Origin: Acidimicrobiia bacterium
Lineage (GTDB): Bacteria > Actinomycetota > Acidimicrobiia > Acidimicrobiales > Bin134
DNA: 33,010 nt
NCBI GenBank assembly: GCA_009842675.1
Contig: VYEX01000059.1
Span: 1-33,010, forward strand
Direction of reading: 5' to 3'
The translations under genes were made by a program, and so were the position numbers. Shown piece by piece: positions 26,172-33,010 of this stretch (within the stretch, counting starts at the first letter, position 1; every line of letters starts with the position of its first letter). The notes under the pieces are model-generated. The model made no database searches, had not been told where the DNA came from, and saw nothing but the letters and a program-made list of their open reading frames with translations.

Positions 26172-27245
26172 CTATTTTCCTCGAGCCTTGTCGATCTCCA
26201 CCTGGATCCACTGATCGAGGTCTACAGCGGCTGAAGTTATGGAGTCTTCGAGGTACGACATGCTGTTGCGAAGGGACTTGTACCGCGCTAGGGCCTTCAG
26301 CGGATCTGTCTCGTTTCCCAAGGAAGTAGCGCGTCGTGTCCAACTCTCGATTGGAATCGCGGTGTGGGGCTGCGTCCAGTCTGCTTCTAAGTCGGCTGCG
26401 ATCCGAACGTAGCCTTCTCGGTAGTCAGCATCGACCCAATGGCCAATGAGGTCCTTCTTCTGGATCGCTTCGGCGAGATCATGTTGCCATTGTGCAGCTT
26501 CCAACATCTTCTGGGCGTCAAGTCCGAATGGATTCTCCTGAACCAAGAAACCAAAGTCCTTCTGGACTTTGAGAATGCACTCATGGGCATTGTGAGCGAG
26601 CACGGCCGACAGGTCGGGAAGCCCATGAGGCAGCGCTCCGCGGAGTTTGTCCGCGAGCCGACTCTTGTCCACAGAAAGGACGTCGATGTCGCCGTTGCGC
26701 GTCGGGAGATATCGTCGTGCGACGCTGGTGTATTCATCCGTTGAGGACCAGGAATATTTGAAAGGCGACAGCTGACCCATTCGGACGAACAGGTCGCAGC
26801 AGAGAAGGAAGTACTGTCCAGCGACGGCCCTGATGATCGAGTCGTGTCTGAGCCCCACGTGGTACAGCTCGTTGCGATAGTCGTGGGCTATGGAGATGAA
26901 CTCTCTCTCCACACCAGACAGATCTCCCATTTCTTCCAGCACATGCAGCCTGGGTTTCAGGAGTCGTCCTCGGATCTTCTCGCGCTGTTCTGGCCGCAAC
27001 AGGGCACTCGTCGAGTGGTCATCGATCTCGGCTTCTGGATTGTCCCTGGCGATCGCTTGAGCGGCCTCATGCATCTCAGTCCAAAAGTTGTCATGCTCCA
27101 AGCGGTCAGTGCACTGGCGATGCACAACAAGCTCCGTGGCGTTGTCGATCAGCACCAGAGCCAAACGACTATTGATTGGATGGTCGGTTAATAGTTCACG
27201 TGCAGCGCGATCCAACTGCTCAACTATCGTAAGGATGTATCTCAT
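26172..27245 (-). CDS. HEPN-motif protein, possible RNase toxin or defence protein
   Basis: The ATG at 27245 is preceded by AGGA 5 bases upstream and gives 357 residues. The N-terminal half is helical, with IDNATELVVH (residues 33-42). It carries RNELYH at residues 124-129, the R-x4-H signature of HEPN ribonuclease domains with the usual polar residue after Arg. HEPN proteins are common in abortive-infection and toxin-antitoxin systems, where they cut RNA. The C-terminal half (170-357) is unrecognised, rich in Trp/charged residues, and ends in a helix. Base composition looks lower in GC than the chromosomal genes, which suggests transfer. No partner antitoxin is evident next to it. Function is inferred from one motif. 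Confidence 0.7.
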   Translation of the reverse strand: MRYILTIVEQLDRAARELLTDHPINSRLALVLIDNATELVVHRQCTDRLEHDNFWTEMHEAAQAIARDNPEAEIDDHSTSALLRPEQREKIRGRLLKPRLHVLEEMGDLSGVEREFISIAHDYRNELYHVGLRHDSIIRAVAGQYFLLCCDLFVRMGQLSPFKYSWSSTDEYTSVARRYLPTRNGDIDVLSVDKSRLADKLRGALPHGLPDLSAVLAHNAHECILKVQKDFGFLVQENPFGLDAQKMLEAAQWQHDLAEAIQKKDLIGHWVDADYREGYVRIAADLEADWTQPHTAIPIESWTRRATSLGNETDPLKALARYKSLRNSMSYLEDSITSAAVDLDQWIQVEIDKARGK

Positions 27246-27446
27246 GGTTTCCTGAGTCTCGGGCAGTTCATGTTGACTTGGAACGGCATCAGAGCAGATG
27301 AGCCGTGGCAGCATCGACATCTACTCCCCATTCGAGCGCGAGCGACACATTATCTCCAGAGCCGCAAATACTGGTTCCCGAATTGCCGGCCGACAGCACG
27401 CCCCGCTGACAGATCCAACCTCCCCGATCCTCTCCTTGAAATCAGA

Positions 27447-27623
27447 TCACAAGACGTCCACCTCCGCGGCCACGCCGGCATCGACGCGCGCCAGCCGCCG
27501 CCACATTCAGATGGACTGAACACAGATCCCCGACTCAGCCTCTACCTGAGCGACAGGTGATCCCACCTCCACCAGATCGACTGCACGCCGTTGGAACTCC
27601 GCCGGATGACCCCGAGGGGCCAT
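27447..27623 (-). pseudogene. IS3-family transposase OrfA remnant
   Basis: From ATG at 27623 (GGAAGG 4 bases upstream) the minus strand reads MAPRGHPAEFQRRAVDLVEV, then GSPVAQVEAESGI, the helix-turn-helix start of IS3 OrfA proteins (PxEFRRRxVDLVxxG pattern). A stop at 27507-27509 replaces the residue before MWRR, where IS3 proteins usually read IYxWRR. The frame then runs to another stop at 27447. The rest of OrfA and all of OrfB are missing, so this is a dead fragment. Confidence 0.6.
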
Positions 27624-28347
27624 GAAACCTTCCATGGTCCAAGACAACAGAGCCCAACGCCTGCCCCACGCGAAGCGCAGGGGCGCCCTGAGGGATTCTG
27701 GCAGTGCCTGTCCAATGATTGAGGCTCTGTCTGCTGCACCTCCGGCGCGGGCCGGCGACTTGCACGCTGGAGAGCCGCATTAGCGTCGAGCATCAAAGAC
27801 TTGCCGGCACTGAAAGAGCCGCCTTGCCGGGCGCCTGACATGGAGCAGCCGGGGTGGCGAACGAAGCGGCTCGGTTCTTCGGCGACGCGCTTATCGCGTT
27901 TGCCCCGGTGCGGATGGCCGGGTCGATGCACGCTGCGCCGTGTGCCGCCCCTGCCCCCGGCCGGGCGCGCTGACCCCTGGTTTCGCCGTACCGGCGGGGG
28001 CAGACTGCGAGACGGCGGGCGGGCGCTGTGCAGGGCGGGGGCGCAGGGGACCACCCGAAGAGGGCGGTAGGCGCGTCGGCTGTGGGACGGCTGCGCGGCC
28101 TGTGTAGTTCCATGAATGACATGATTGCCCCTGATCGAGATGAGCGGTCAGAGGGGGGATGCTCAAATGCCCTCAGACGTAGTTGAGTCAATCCCCACCT
28201 CGTCCTGGGAGGCTCGCCCCGACCTGTTGCTTTCTGCCGGCGACTAGGGTGCGCCGAGCGCCGACTAGCTGAACAGTTATCCGAGAGTGGGGCCAGCCAA
28301 CATGGCCGGAAACCGCTGCTCTCGGCCCGACGAAGGGACCTGATCCG
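27624..28347. other. 724-bp GC-rich region without a recognisable gene
   Basis: Open frames on both strands here are Arg/Pro/Ala-rich and mutually overlapping, as expected from GC-rich non-coding or decayed DNA. One minus-strand frame contains GGSFSAGKSLMLD, which looks like a nucleotide-binding loop, but the flanks give no family. This may be debris upstream of the IS3 remnant. Confidence 0.5.
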
Positions 28348-28785
28348 ATGAGCACTCTCCAAGCTGTTGTCAAAGCCGCCGACCGCCAGGCCGAAGCCGC
28401 ACGAGCTGTGATGCGAGTGGCTCAGGCGGCCATGGACGCGCTGAGAGAAGAGGCCGCCGGAGGATTCGATGTACTGATCGCCGCGGCTGTCGCAGCTGCC
28501 GAGGCTTCAGCCGACGGCCGCGACGACGCATCGGACGCCGCGATGGAAACCGACATAGAGATGGCCGACAACCTCGATGAGTTGGGAATCGACGCGATCC
28601 TTGACGCCGGCCACCTCGACGATGCTGCCCACGAGCTGGGCGAGGCCGCAGCGGGAGGCGACCCTGACGATGTGGCCGATCACCTGCTCCGAATGGAGTT
28701 CGCGGCCCTCCGGCTGGCGGTGGCCTCCGCCCTAGACGCCGCCCACCTCGCCTCAGCGGCCGCCAAGGAGCTGCTCGACACATAG
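28348..28785 (+). CDS. hypothetical acidic alanine-rich protein
   Basis: The ATG at 28348 has AAGGGA 9 bases upstream. The 145-residue product is rich in Ala, Asp and Glu, with almost no aromatic residues, no Cys and no signal peptide. It is predicted entirely helical: a heptad-like N-terminal helix (residues 1-36), an acidic middle (DGRDDASDAAMETDIEMAD) and a C-terminal Ala-rich helix. I do not recognise a family. Regular third-position GC and a good ribosome-binding site favour a real gene. Such proteins can be small coiled-coil partners or DNA mimics, but nothing proves either. Confidence 0.55.
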   Translation: MSTLQAVVKAADRQAEAARAVMRVAQAAMDALREEAAGGFDVLIAAAVAAAEASADGRDDASDAAMETDIEMADNLDELGIDAILDAGHLDDAAHELGEAAAGGDPDDVADHLLRMEFAALRLAVASALDAAHLASAAAKELLDT

Positions 28786-29013
28786 CCCTTGATCGCCTTT
28801 CGACCACCAAGACAGAATCAACGCTCGCATAAGGCCGAATCGCAGTCTCCCCGAGCCGTCATCTCGACTTCTTCGCAGGAACGGCTGCCGACGCACCCCG
28901 ACCATTCCGCCATGTCCCTTGAACCCTTGGACCGGTTGACGCAATCGCGGCTTGTGACCATGCTCGCGGCGTCGTTGCCGAACTTCTGGTGGCAGGCAAT
29001 GCAACTTCGGCTT

Positions 29014-29238
29014 TCTAACGTCGCCATCTACAAGCTGCTGAAGGAGAACGGCATTCCCGCGGTTGCGCACGGCTTTCGGAGCAGTTTATGGGATTGGTGC
29101 GCCGAGCCTGGGATGAGCCGTGAGCTGGAGGAGCCAGCGTAAGGCCTTTCTGCCAGGGGAATAGAAGGTGCATGTAAGCGAACCGGCGCGCTCTAAGCCT
29201 GCCGCCCGGTCATGGAGCAGTGGGGGAGGCCAATTTCT
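29014..29238 (+). pseudogene. decayed P4-type tyrosine recombinase (integrase), C-terminal remnant
   Basis: The plus strand reads SNVAIYKLLKENGI, then VAHGFRSSLWDWCAE (29062-29106), matching the HxxR box of P4-family phage integrases (typical VHGFRSSFRDWAAE). After a stop at 29140 the similarity moves to a second frame (KVHVSEPARS, compare KVEAAYARS with the catalytic Tyr, which is lost here). It then moves to a third frame (ACRPVMEQWGRPIS, compare RRPLMEAWARYLS). Two frameshifts, stops and loss of Tyr show the gene is inactive. The N-terminal half is not recognisable upstream. Confidence 0.7.
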
Positions 29239-29284
29239 CATTAAACCCCGCAAATCCTTCGCTCTCATTCTGGCCTAGATGGTC

Positions 29285-29304
29285 CACCACCTGGGTGTTT
29301 TTTT
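29285..29304 (+). terminator. weak terminator-like hairpin with T-run
   Basis: CACC-ACCTG-GGTG forms a 4-bp stem followed directly by seven T. The stem is short, but the T-run is unusual in this GC-rich window. It separates the integrase remnant from the AlpA-like gene. Confidence 0.4.
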
Positions 29305-29400
29305 ATTTCAGGTTTCGTCTTCAGGGGTGGGTTCCATCCTTGTGGAGCGGTGACAGTGGGAGGCGACTGCTTTCACGTTAAGCGCACTGCTCACTAGCGG

Positions 29401-29841
29401 ATGGAGCCTGTGTCACTGGATTTGGCAAATGTGGCGGAGTCCGTGGCAGAAAAAAAGTTCAAGAAATTCGGAAGGAACTCGGGGGGCCGCGCAAATTGGA
29501 TATGTACGGTCGAGCCCATGGAGCGCATGAAACCTCATGGTGGCACCTGGGAACCGCCATTGCATCTAATCAGGGCAGACGAGCTGGCAAAGCGGCTCGG
29601 CGTCAGCACCACCACCCTTTGGCGGTGGGCGAACGGGAACGGCCATCCAACTTTCCCTCAGCCCATAAGGCTGTCACCGAGGGTGAAGGTGTGGAGAGTC
29701 GCGGACGTGGAAGCGTGGCTGTCCGAACAGGCCGAGTCCCAGATTCTGCACGACCAGCGCGACGCTGGCCCAGAACTTGCCCCAGGGTCCCCCTCTGGGA
29801 GTAGTTCGCCCCCAGACGAACAAGGCAGGGGGAACAGGTGA
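29401..29841 (+). CDS. AlpA-family helix-turn-helix regulator (excisionase-like)
   Basis: The conserved part is LIRADELAKRLGVSTTTLWRW (helix-turn-helix), then FPQPIRLSPRVKVWRVADVEAWL, the AlpA/MerR-like pattern of prophage and satellite excisionase-regulators. The C-terminal tail is disordered and Ser/Pro/Asp-rich. The start is uncertain: 29401 gives 146 residues without a ribosome-binding site, while ATG at 29518 or 29527 would give a protein near 105 residues, closer to the family. In P4-like elements alpA lies beside the integrase and activates its expression. Here the integrase remnant lies just upstream, consistent with one element. Confidence 0.8.
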   Translation: MEPVSLDLANVAESVAEKKFKKFGRNSGGRANWICTVEPMERMKPHGGTWEPPLHLIRADELAKRLGVSTTTLWRWANGNGHPTFPQPIRLSPRVKVWRVADVEAWLSEQAESQILHDQRDAGPELAPGSPSGSSSPPDEQGRGNR

Positions 29842-30298
29842 AATGCTCGCGGCAATCGTGACTGGCTCAAGCGGCGTTCTAGCTGGGCAAGGTTTGACGT
29901 GCATGTAGCCAGCTGCCTATCGGGGAAGGTGTCCCACCGGGCCGGAGGCGTGAGACCGGCCGGGACCGGCGTTGCAACTCGGGGTGGGAAAGCTACCGGA
30001 AAATCAGAGTGCCTGATGGCGAGACTGAGCGAATCAAGAGCCACACACTCTGAACGAAATCCGAGGACGCCACGTCGTGCTCGCAGTGGCCGCTGGGCCG
30101 TTGGACCACTATGGACCACTGTAGAAGTCGAATACGTCCAGAAATTCGGGAATCTGAGCGATGGAGGGGCGAAGCGGTCTTCAGTGGTCCACACCGGTCC
30201 GCTCAGTTGCGAATCTCCCGGTCAGAGTGACATTCGCCTGCTGCGCCGCGGGCTTGCGCCAGCGGTCCGACCCACGAGTTCATAAGGAGATCCTCGCT
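29842..30298 (+). other. 457-bp gap between the AlpA-like gene and vapE
   Basis: No convincing gene. Frames here are Arg/Ser/Pro-rich. It contains the TGGACCACT repeats described separately. Its position just before a VapE-type ATPase makes it a candidate place for a replication origin or promoter region of the element. Confidence 0.45.
30102..30191. repeat. repeats of TGGACCACT (tandem pair plus one inverted copy)
   Basis: TGGACCACT occurs at 30102-30110 and 30112-30120, a 10-bp period. Its complement AGTGGTCCA is at 30183-30191, and a partial TGGTCCA at 29280-29286. A tandem 10-bp period plus an inverted copy is typical of iterons or regulator sites. No function is shown. Confidence 0.5.
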
Positions 30299-31600
30299 GT
30301 GAGCCCAACAGCCGAAAATTTCGGCCCTCGTATTCCGGCTGAGGACACACGCCAGGCGCTGGGCACCACCGCTGACCACATCGAAAAGATCTTCGCTGAC
30401 GCCGGCGTTGATCTGCTGTTCGACGTGCGGTCAGACAAAATGCACTACCGACTTCACGACTCTTCTTCTGTAGGGGATCTGCCCCCGACGAAATGGTGGG
30501 AGCCTCTTGCTGAGCCCCACCAAGCGGCCATGCGAGACTGGGCCGCCATCCAGTACCAGCTAGCGGGCGTGCCTGGCTCCACCCACAAGCGGGGCAACTG
30601 GAAGATCTCGAAAGATGCGTGGTTCGACAAGATGAGCGTCCTCTCTTTGCGCCTCAGCGAGGATCTCTTCTTGCGCTGGATCGAGGAGCTTCCTGACTGG
30701 GATGGCAAGCCGCGTGTGGAGACCCTCTTGGCCGACTACCTGGGAGCAAACGCGGACGACCAATTTGTACGGTGGGCTAGCCGCTACCCATTCGTCGGTG
30801 CTCTCCAGAGGGCCTACATGCCCGGCTGCGAGCTCAAGGAACTGCCCGTGTGGGTTGGCCCCCAAAACGCGGCCAAGTCAACCCTTTGTCATGCACTCAT
30901 TCCAGAGCGGTGGTTTGCGGATACCGTCAGGCTATGCGAGGACCAGAGGCGGCTGATTGAAAAAACACAGGGCCGCGTGATTGTCGAGATAAGCGAGCTG
31001 GCTGGCAGTAACAAGGGGGAAATTGAGGAGATGAAGGCATACTTGGGCTCAAGGGTGGATGCTGGTCAGCGTCTGGCATACGACCGCGAGCCGACGGACT
31101 GGCCAAGGCGCTTCATCCTCATAGGAACGGCCAACCAGCGCGGCATTGGAGTTCTGCCGAACGACTCGTCCGGCAGTACCCGATTCGTAGTAGTCGAGAC
31201 CCCCGGCGTTTTTGGACACAAGCGCCGCGTGCCCACCGAATGGGAGATACGGCAGCTATGGGCTGAGGCGGCGCTGAAGCGCGCTGTGGAGGGCGACGAG
31301 TGGCGGAATGCGAATCTGCCCTGGCAGCTCCACGGCGAGCGCGACGAGCGAAACTCCAAGCACATAAAAAGCGACGTGATCGTTGAGGACGAATTACGCA
31401 AGCTAGCACCCGGCGAATACTCGATGGCCGAGCTTTGCTGTCGACTAGGGCTGGATAAGCCCAGCGTCCGGGACCAACATCGCGTCGGAGAAGCCGCTGT
31501 AGCGGTCGGCATGACCCAAAAGCGCCGAATAGTGGACGGCAGGAAAGTACGCCTGTGGGAAAAACTCCGGCCTAGTCCCGATCACGAGAAGCTCCGATGA
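30299..31600 (+). CDS. VapE-family (virulence-associated protein E) ATPase, phage/satellite replication protein
   Basis: GTG at 30299 has AAGGAGA 8 bases upstream and gives 433 residues. The family core begins LPDWDGKPRVETLLADYLGA (131-150), then FVGALQRAYMPGCELKELPVWVGPQ, Walker A GPQNAAKST (187-195), Walker B-like RVIVEISEL (226-234), the sensor strand FILIGTANQ (272-280) and an Arg-containing STRFVVVE (293-300). VapE proteins are AAA-like helicase/ATPases of phages and satellites, used in replication or interference. Walker A reads AAKS where GxGKS is usual, so Gly before Lys is Ala. The primase domain found in longer VapE-like proteins is absent. The C-terminal 70 residues look like a winged helix. 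Its stop overlaps the next start as ATGA. Confidence 0.88.
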   Translation: MSPTAENFGPRIPAEDTRQALGTTADHIEKIFADAGVDLLFDVRSDKMHYRLHDSSSVGDLPPTKWWEPLAEPHQAAMRDWAAIQYQLAGVPGSTHKRGNWKISKDAWFDKMSVLSLRLSEDLFLRWIEELPDWDGKPRVETLLADYLGANADDQFVRWASRYPFVGALQRAYMPGCELKELPVWVGPQNAAKSTLCHALIPERWFADTVRLCEDQRRLIEKTQGRVIVEISELAGSNKGEIEEMKAYLGSRVDAGQRLAYDREPTDWPRRFILIGTANQRGIGVLPNDSSGSTRFVVVETPGVFGHKRRVPTEWEIRQLWAEAALKRAVEGDEWRNANLPWQLHGERDERNSKHIKSDVIVEDELRKLAPGEYSMAELCCRLGLDKPSVRDQHRVGEAAVAVGMTQKRRIVDGRKVRLWEKLRPSPDHEKLR

Positions 31601-31770
31601 AGTGCCATCAATGCCCGTGGCTTGGTAACTGCGATTGCTGCGCTCGCCCACTTGGGTCCCGGTCACTGAGTGCAGCACCAATGATCCGAGTGATCATCCA
31701 GGAACGGCACAGTCACACCTCGTCGCCAAGTGCAGAATTCGTGAGAGGGCATGACCCGCCGCGTTGGTGA
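31597..31770 (+). CDS. Cys-rich 57-residue microprotein coupled to VapE
   Basis: This short frame starts at an ATG overlapping the vapE stop (ATGA), a typical translational-coupling junction. It encodes MKCHQCPWLGNCDCCARP at its N-terminus: five Cys (3, 6, 12, 14, 15) and a His in 15 residues, which suggests a zinc- or metal-binding knuckle. The remaining 40 residues are polar and unremarkable. It overlaps the next gene by 20 bp. I do not recognise a family. The close junction and Cys spacing support reality, but the C-terminal part could be chance. Confidence 0.45.
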   Translation: MKCHQCPWLGNCDCCARPLGSRSLSAAPMIRVIIQERHSHTSSPSAEFVRGHDPPRW

Positions 31771-32185
31771 CACGCCCGCCGACATCGAGCGGGCGCTGTT
31801 CGGCTGGCCCCGGTGCCCAAGTAAAGTGCACATCGAATCGGAGGGCGAGCAACGCCGGGCTTGCGGGGCGTTGTCGTCACGCCTCGGCATCGAACTGTTC
31901 GAGATGATGGGAAACAAGAGATCACCCCCGTGCAGCGAGCATTTGTCCGGCCTCTATGAGGCGGCGCTAACGGCGGCTAGCTACGGGGAAGATGACCCGA
32001 GGCAGTGGCAAGCCGAGTGGAGCGGCCCACGACATCTCGGCTGGGAGAGGATCATCGGGGAAACGGGCAAACGCGCTTTGCGCCGCCTAGCGGAGAGGGC
32101 CCATAGCGGCGATCTGGAAGCGACCCAATGGCTCGCTTGCCTGCTAGTGGTTCGCCGGGAGTACAGGAAGGGGAGGTTGAAGTAA
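31751..32185 (+). CDS. hypothetical protein of the VapE island
   Basis: ATG at 31751 gives 144 residues. The start lies inside the microprotein frame, and GAGGG sits only one base upstream, so translation may depend on coupling or a different start. The product has a polar N-terminus (PADIERALFGWP) and a central QWQAEWSGPRHLGWERI segment. The C-terminal part is helical, with RALRRLAERAHSGDLEATQWLACLLVVRREYR, resembling a helix repeat. No family is recognised. The end is charged (KGRLK). Location behind vapE suggests an element-specific function. Confidence 0.55.
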   Translation: MTRRVGDTPADIERALFGWPRCPSKVHIESEGEQRRACGALSSRLGIELFEMMGNKRSPPCSEHLSGLYEAALTAASYGEDDPRQWQAEWSGPRHLGWERIIGETGKRALRRLAERAHSGDLEATQWLACLLVVRREYRKGRLK

Positions 32186-32597
32186 GGAGAGCACGGCTTG
32201 CCACCACGGAGCCCTCCGCGCAACCAGTGATTGAAGACGTGTTGGATTTCGGCCGATGACGATGGCAGTACTGCGCCGAAAGCGAACATTGCCGGAAATG
32301 TTGAGCACCCCAGGACAGCGTAACCGTCCATCCCATCTCGGATCCTGGGATGTGGCTGAATCGTAGAACCGACCAGGAAGCGGGTGGACCCCTTAAAGAA
32401 CCGCGCGGAGAGCGATGGACCCCGACAGCGCCTCGCGCTTCCCGCCGACGCTCGTATCGGCGTCGGCCGTTCAGCCCATCGCCCCGACGATGCTCCCTCC
32501 GCCGTCTACGCTTCCCAAGGGGCCGAACAACGCCAACAAACACACCCATGACAACCGGACTCACAACCGGGTTCCCTCAGGAAGGCCAGTCGCCGGC
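32186..32597 (+). other. 412-bp gap before the nuclease-helicase gene
   Basis: I see no supported gene. A 36-codon frame at 32256-32366 and a proline-rich frame reading into the next gene are too weak to call. The region probably carries the promoter of the following gene, but no clear -35/-10 pair was recognised. Confidence 0.5.
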
Positions 32598-33010
32598 GTG
32601 AGCACAGCAGAGATCACCACAATTGAGGGAATCGTTGACTGGATCATCGCTGAATCAGGGACCACCGTCGAACAGGGCGACCGCTTCGAGCGACTCATGT
32701 ACCACTTCTTCCGCCTCGCCCCGGTCTGGCACAACCAGTTTAACGAGGTGTGGCTTTGGAAGGACTGGCCCGGCAACAACGGCGAAACCGACCACGGCAT
32801 CGATCTCGTCGCCAAAAATCGCGAAGACGACGGCTACACCGCCATTCAGGCCAAGTGCTACGCCCGGACCACAACTTTGAACAAGCCAGAGGTCGATTCC
32901 TTCATCTCTGCTTCAGGCGGAGACGAGTTCACCCGCCGCATCATGGTCGCCACGACCTACCACATCGGGGACAAAGCCCTCAAGGAGATGGAACGCCAGA
33001 CCAAGCCTGT
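32598..33010 (+). CDS. N-terminus of an Mrr-like nuclease-domain protein, probably a helicase-type restriction enzyme (partial)
   Basis: The frame runs off the window; 137 residues are visible. GTG at 32598 has AGGAAGG 12 bases upstream. The start resembles the N-terminal domain of large restriction helicases (GDRFERLMYHFFR, then VWLWKDWP). The PD-(D/E)xK-like nuclease motif is readable: DHGIDLVAK with Asp69, then YTAIQAKCY with Gln84-x-Lys86, the QxK variant of Mrr-type nucleases. In LlaGI-type (Type ISP) restriction enzymes and related DEAD/DEAH helicases this domain precedes the helicase motor. The helicase and any methylase domain lie outside the window, so the exact type is unproven. It would be defence cargo of the island. 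Confidence 0.7.
   Translation, partial: MSTAEITTIEGIVDWIIAESGTTVEQGDRFERLMYHFFRLAPVWHNQFNEVWLWKDWPGNNGETDHGIDLVAKNREDDGYTAIQAKCYARTTTLNKPEVDSFISASGGDEFTRRIMVATTYHIGDKALKEMERQTKP

Noticed and set aside
27298..27519. 73-codon plus-strand frame opposite the IS3 fragment
   Set aside because: No ribosome-binding site or recognisable motif, and it overlaps the IS3 OrfA similarity on the other strand.
29899..30285. Plus-strand open frame before vapE
   Set aside because: Arg/Ser/Pro-rich, no ribosome-binding site or family. A weak resemblance between its QKFGNLSDGG and KKFGRNSGGR in the AlpA frame rests on about 10 shared bases and may be chance.
32256..32366. 36-codon frame in the gap before the nuclease gene
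   Set aside because: Too short, with no ribosome-binding site or recognisable pattern.

Overview
The window is high-GC DNA from a free-living or symbiotic actinobacterium, most likely Acidimicrobiia-like, although sequence alone does not fix the taxon. Supporting signs are a small acyl-CoA carboxylase epsilon subunit beside a PccB-type beta subunit, a lysC-asd pair, a membrane-anchored cyclophilin starting MATDKRQRQ, many GTG starts, and an SRP RNA-dnaX-recR locus.

Positions 1 to about 16,200 are chromosomal housekeeping and general metabolism. In order they hold: the end of an SDR oxidoreductase; a TauD-like dioxygenase; a MazG-like pyrophosphohydrolase; asd and lysC (aspartate pathway, minus strand); a two-domain membrane cyclophilin; aat; a block of acyl-CoA carboxylase beta, epsilon and a MOSC protein; a LOG-family hydrolase; a nitronate monooxygenase; a FEN-like 5'-3' exonuclease; a thiolase; then recR, dnaX and the SRP RNA on the minus strand, and tRNA-Ser(GGA) on the plus strand.

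Positions 16,226 to 25,752 form a coherent catabolic locus. A LacI-type regulator (plus strand) diverges from a seven-gene minus-strand operon in the order HisD-like dehydrogenase, ThDP-dependent enzyme, LivH, LivM, LivK, LivG, LivF. The intergenic region holds a perfect 14-bp palindrome that is a good operator candidate. The layout (regulator, two enzymes, complete ABC importer) suggests uptake and breakdown of one inducible substrate. Its identity is not readable from the sequence. A hydroxymethyl compound such as 2,3-dihydroxypropane-1-sulfonate is one testable idea, because HpsN is a HisD relative.

Positions 25,753 to 33,010 are accessory DNA with lower apparent GC in places and many decayed pieces: a HEPN-motif protein (possible toxin or defence RNase), an IS3-type OrfA remnant, an acidic alanine-rich protein, a frameshifted P4-type integrase remnant, an AlpA-like regulator, a VapE-type ATPase translationally coupled to a Cys-rich microprotein, a further unknown protein, and the start of a protein with an Mrr-like nuclease domain, probably a restriction or helicase enzyme. 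This looks like a phage-satellite-like or integrative island with defence cargo that has lost its integrase.
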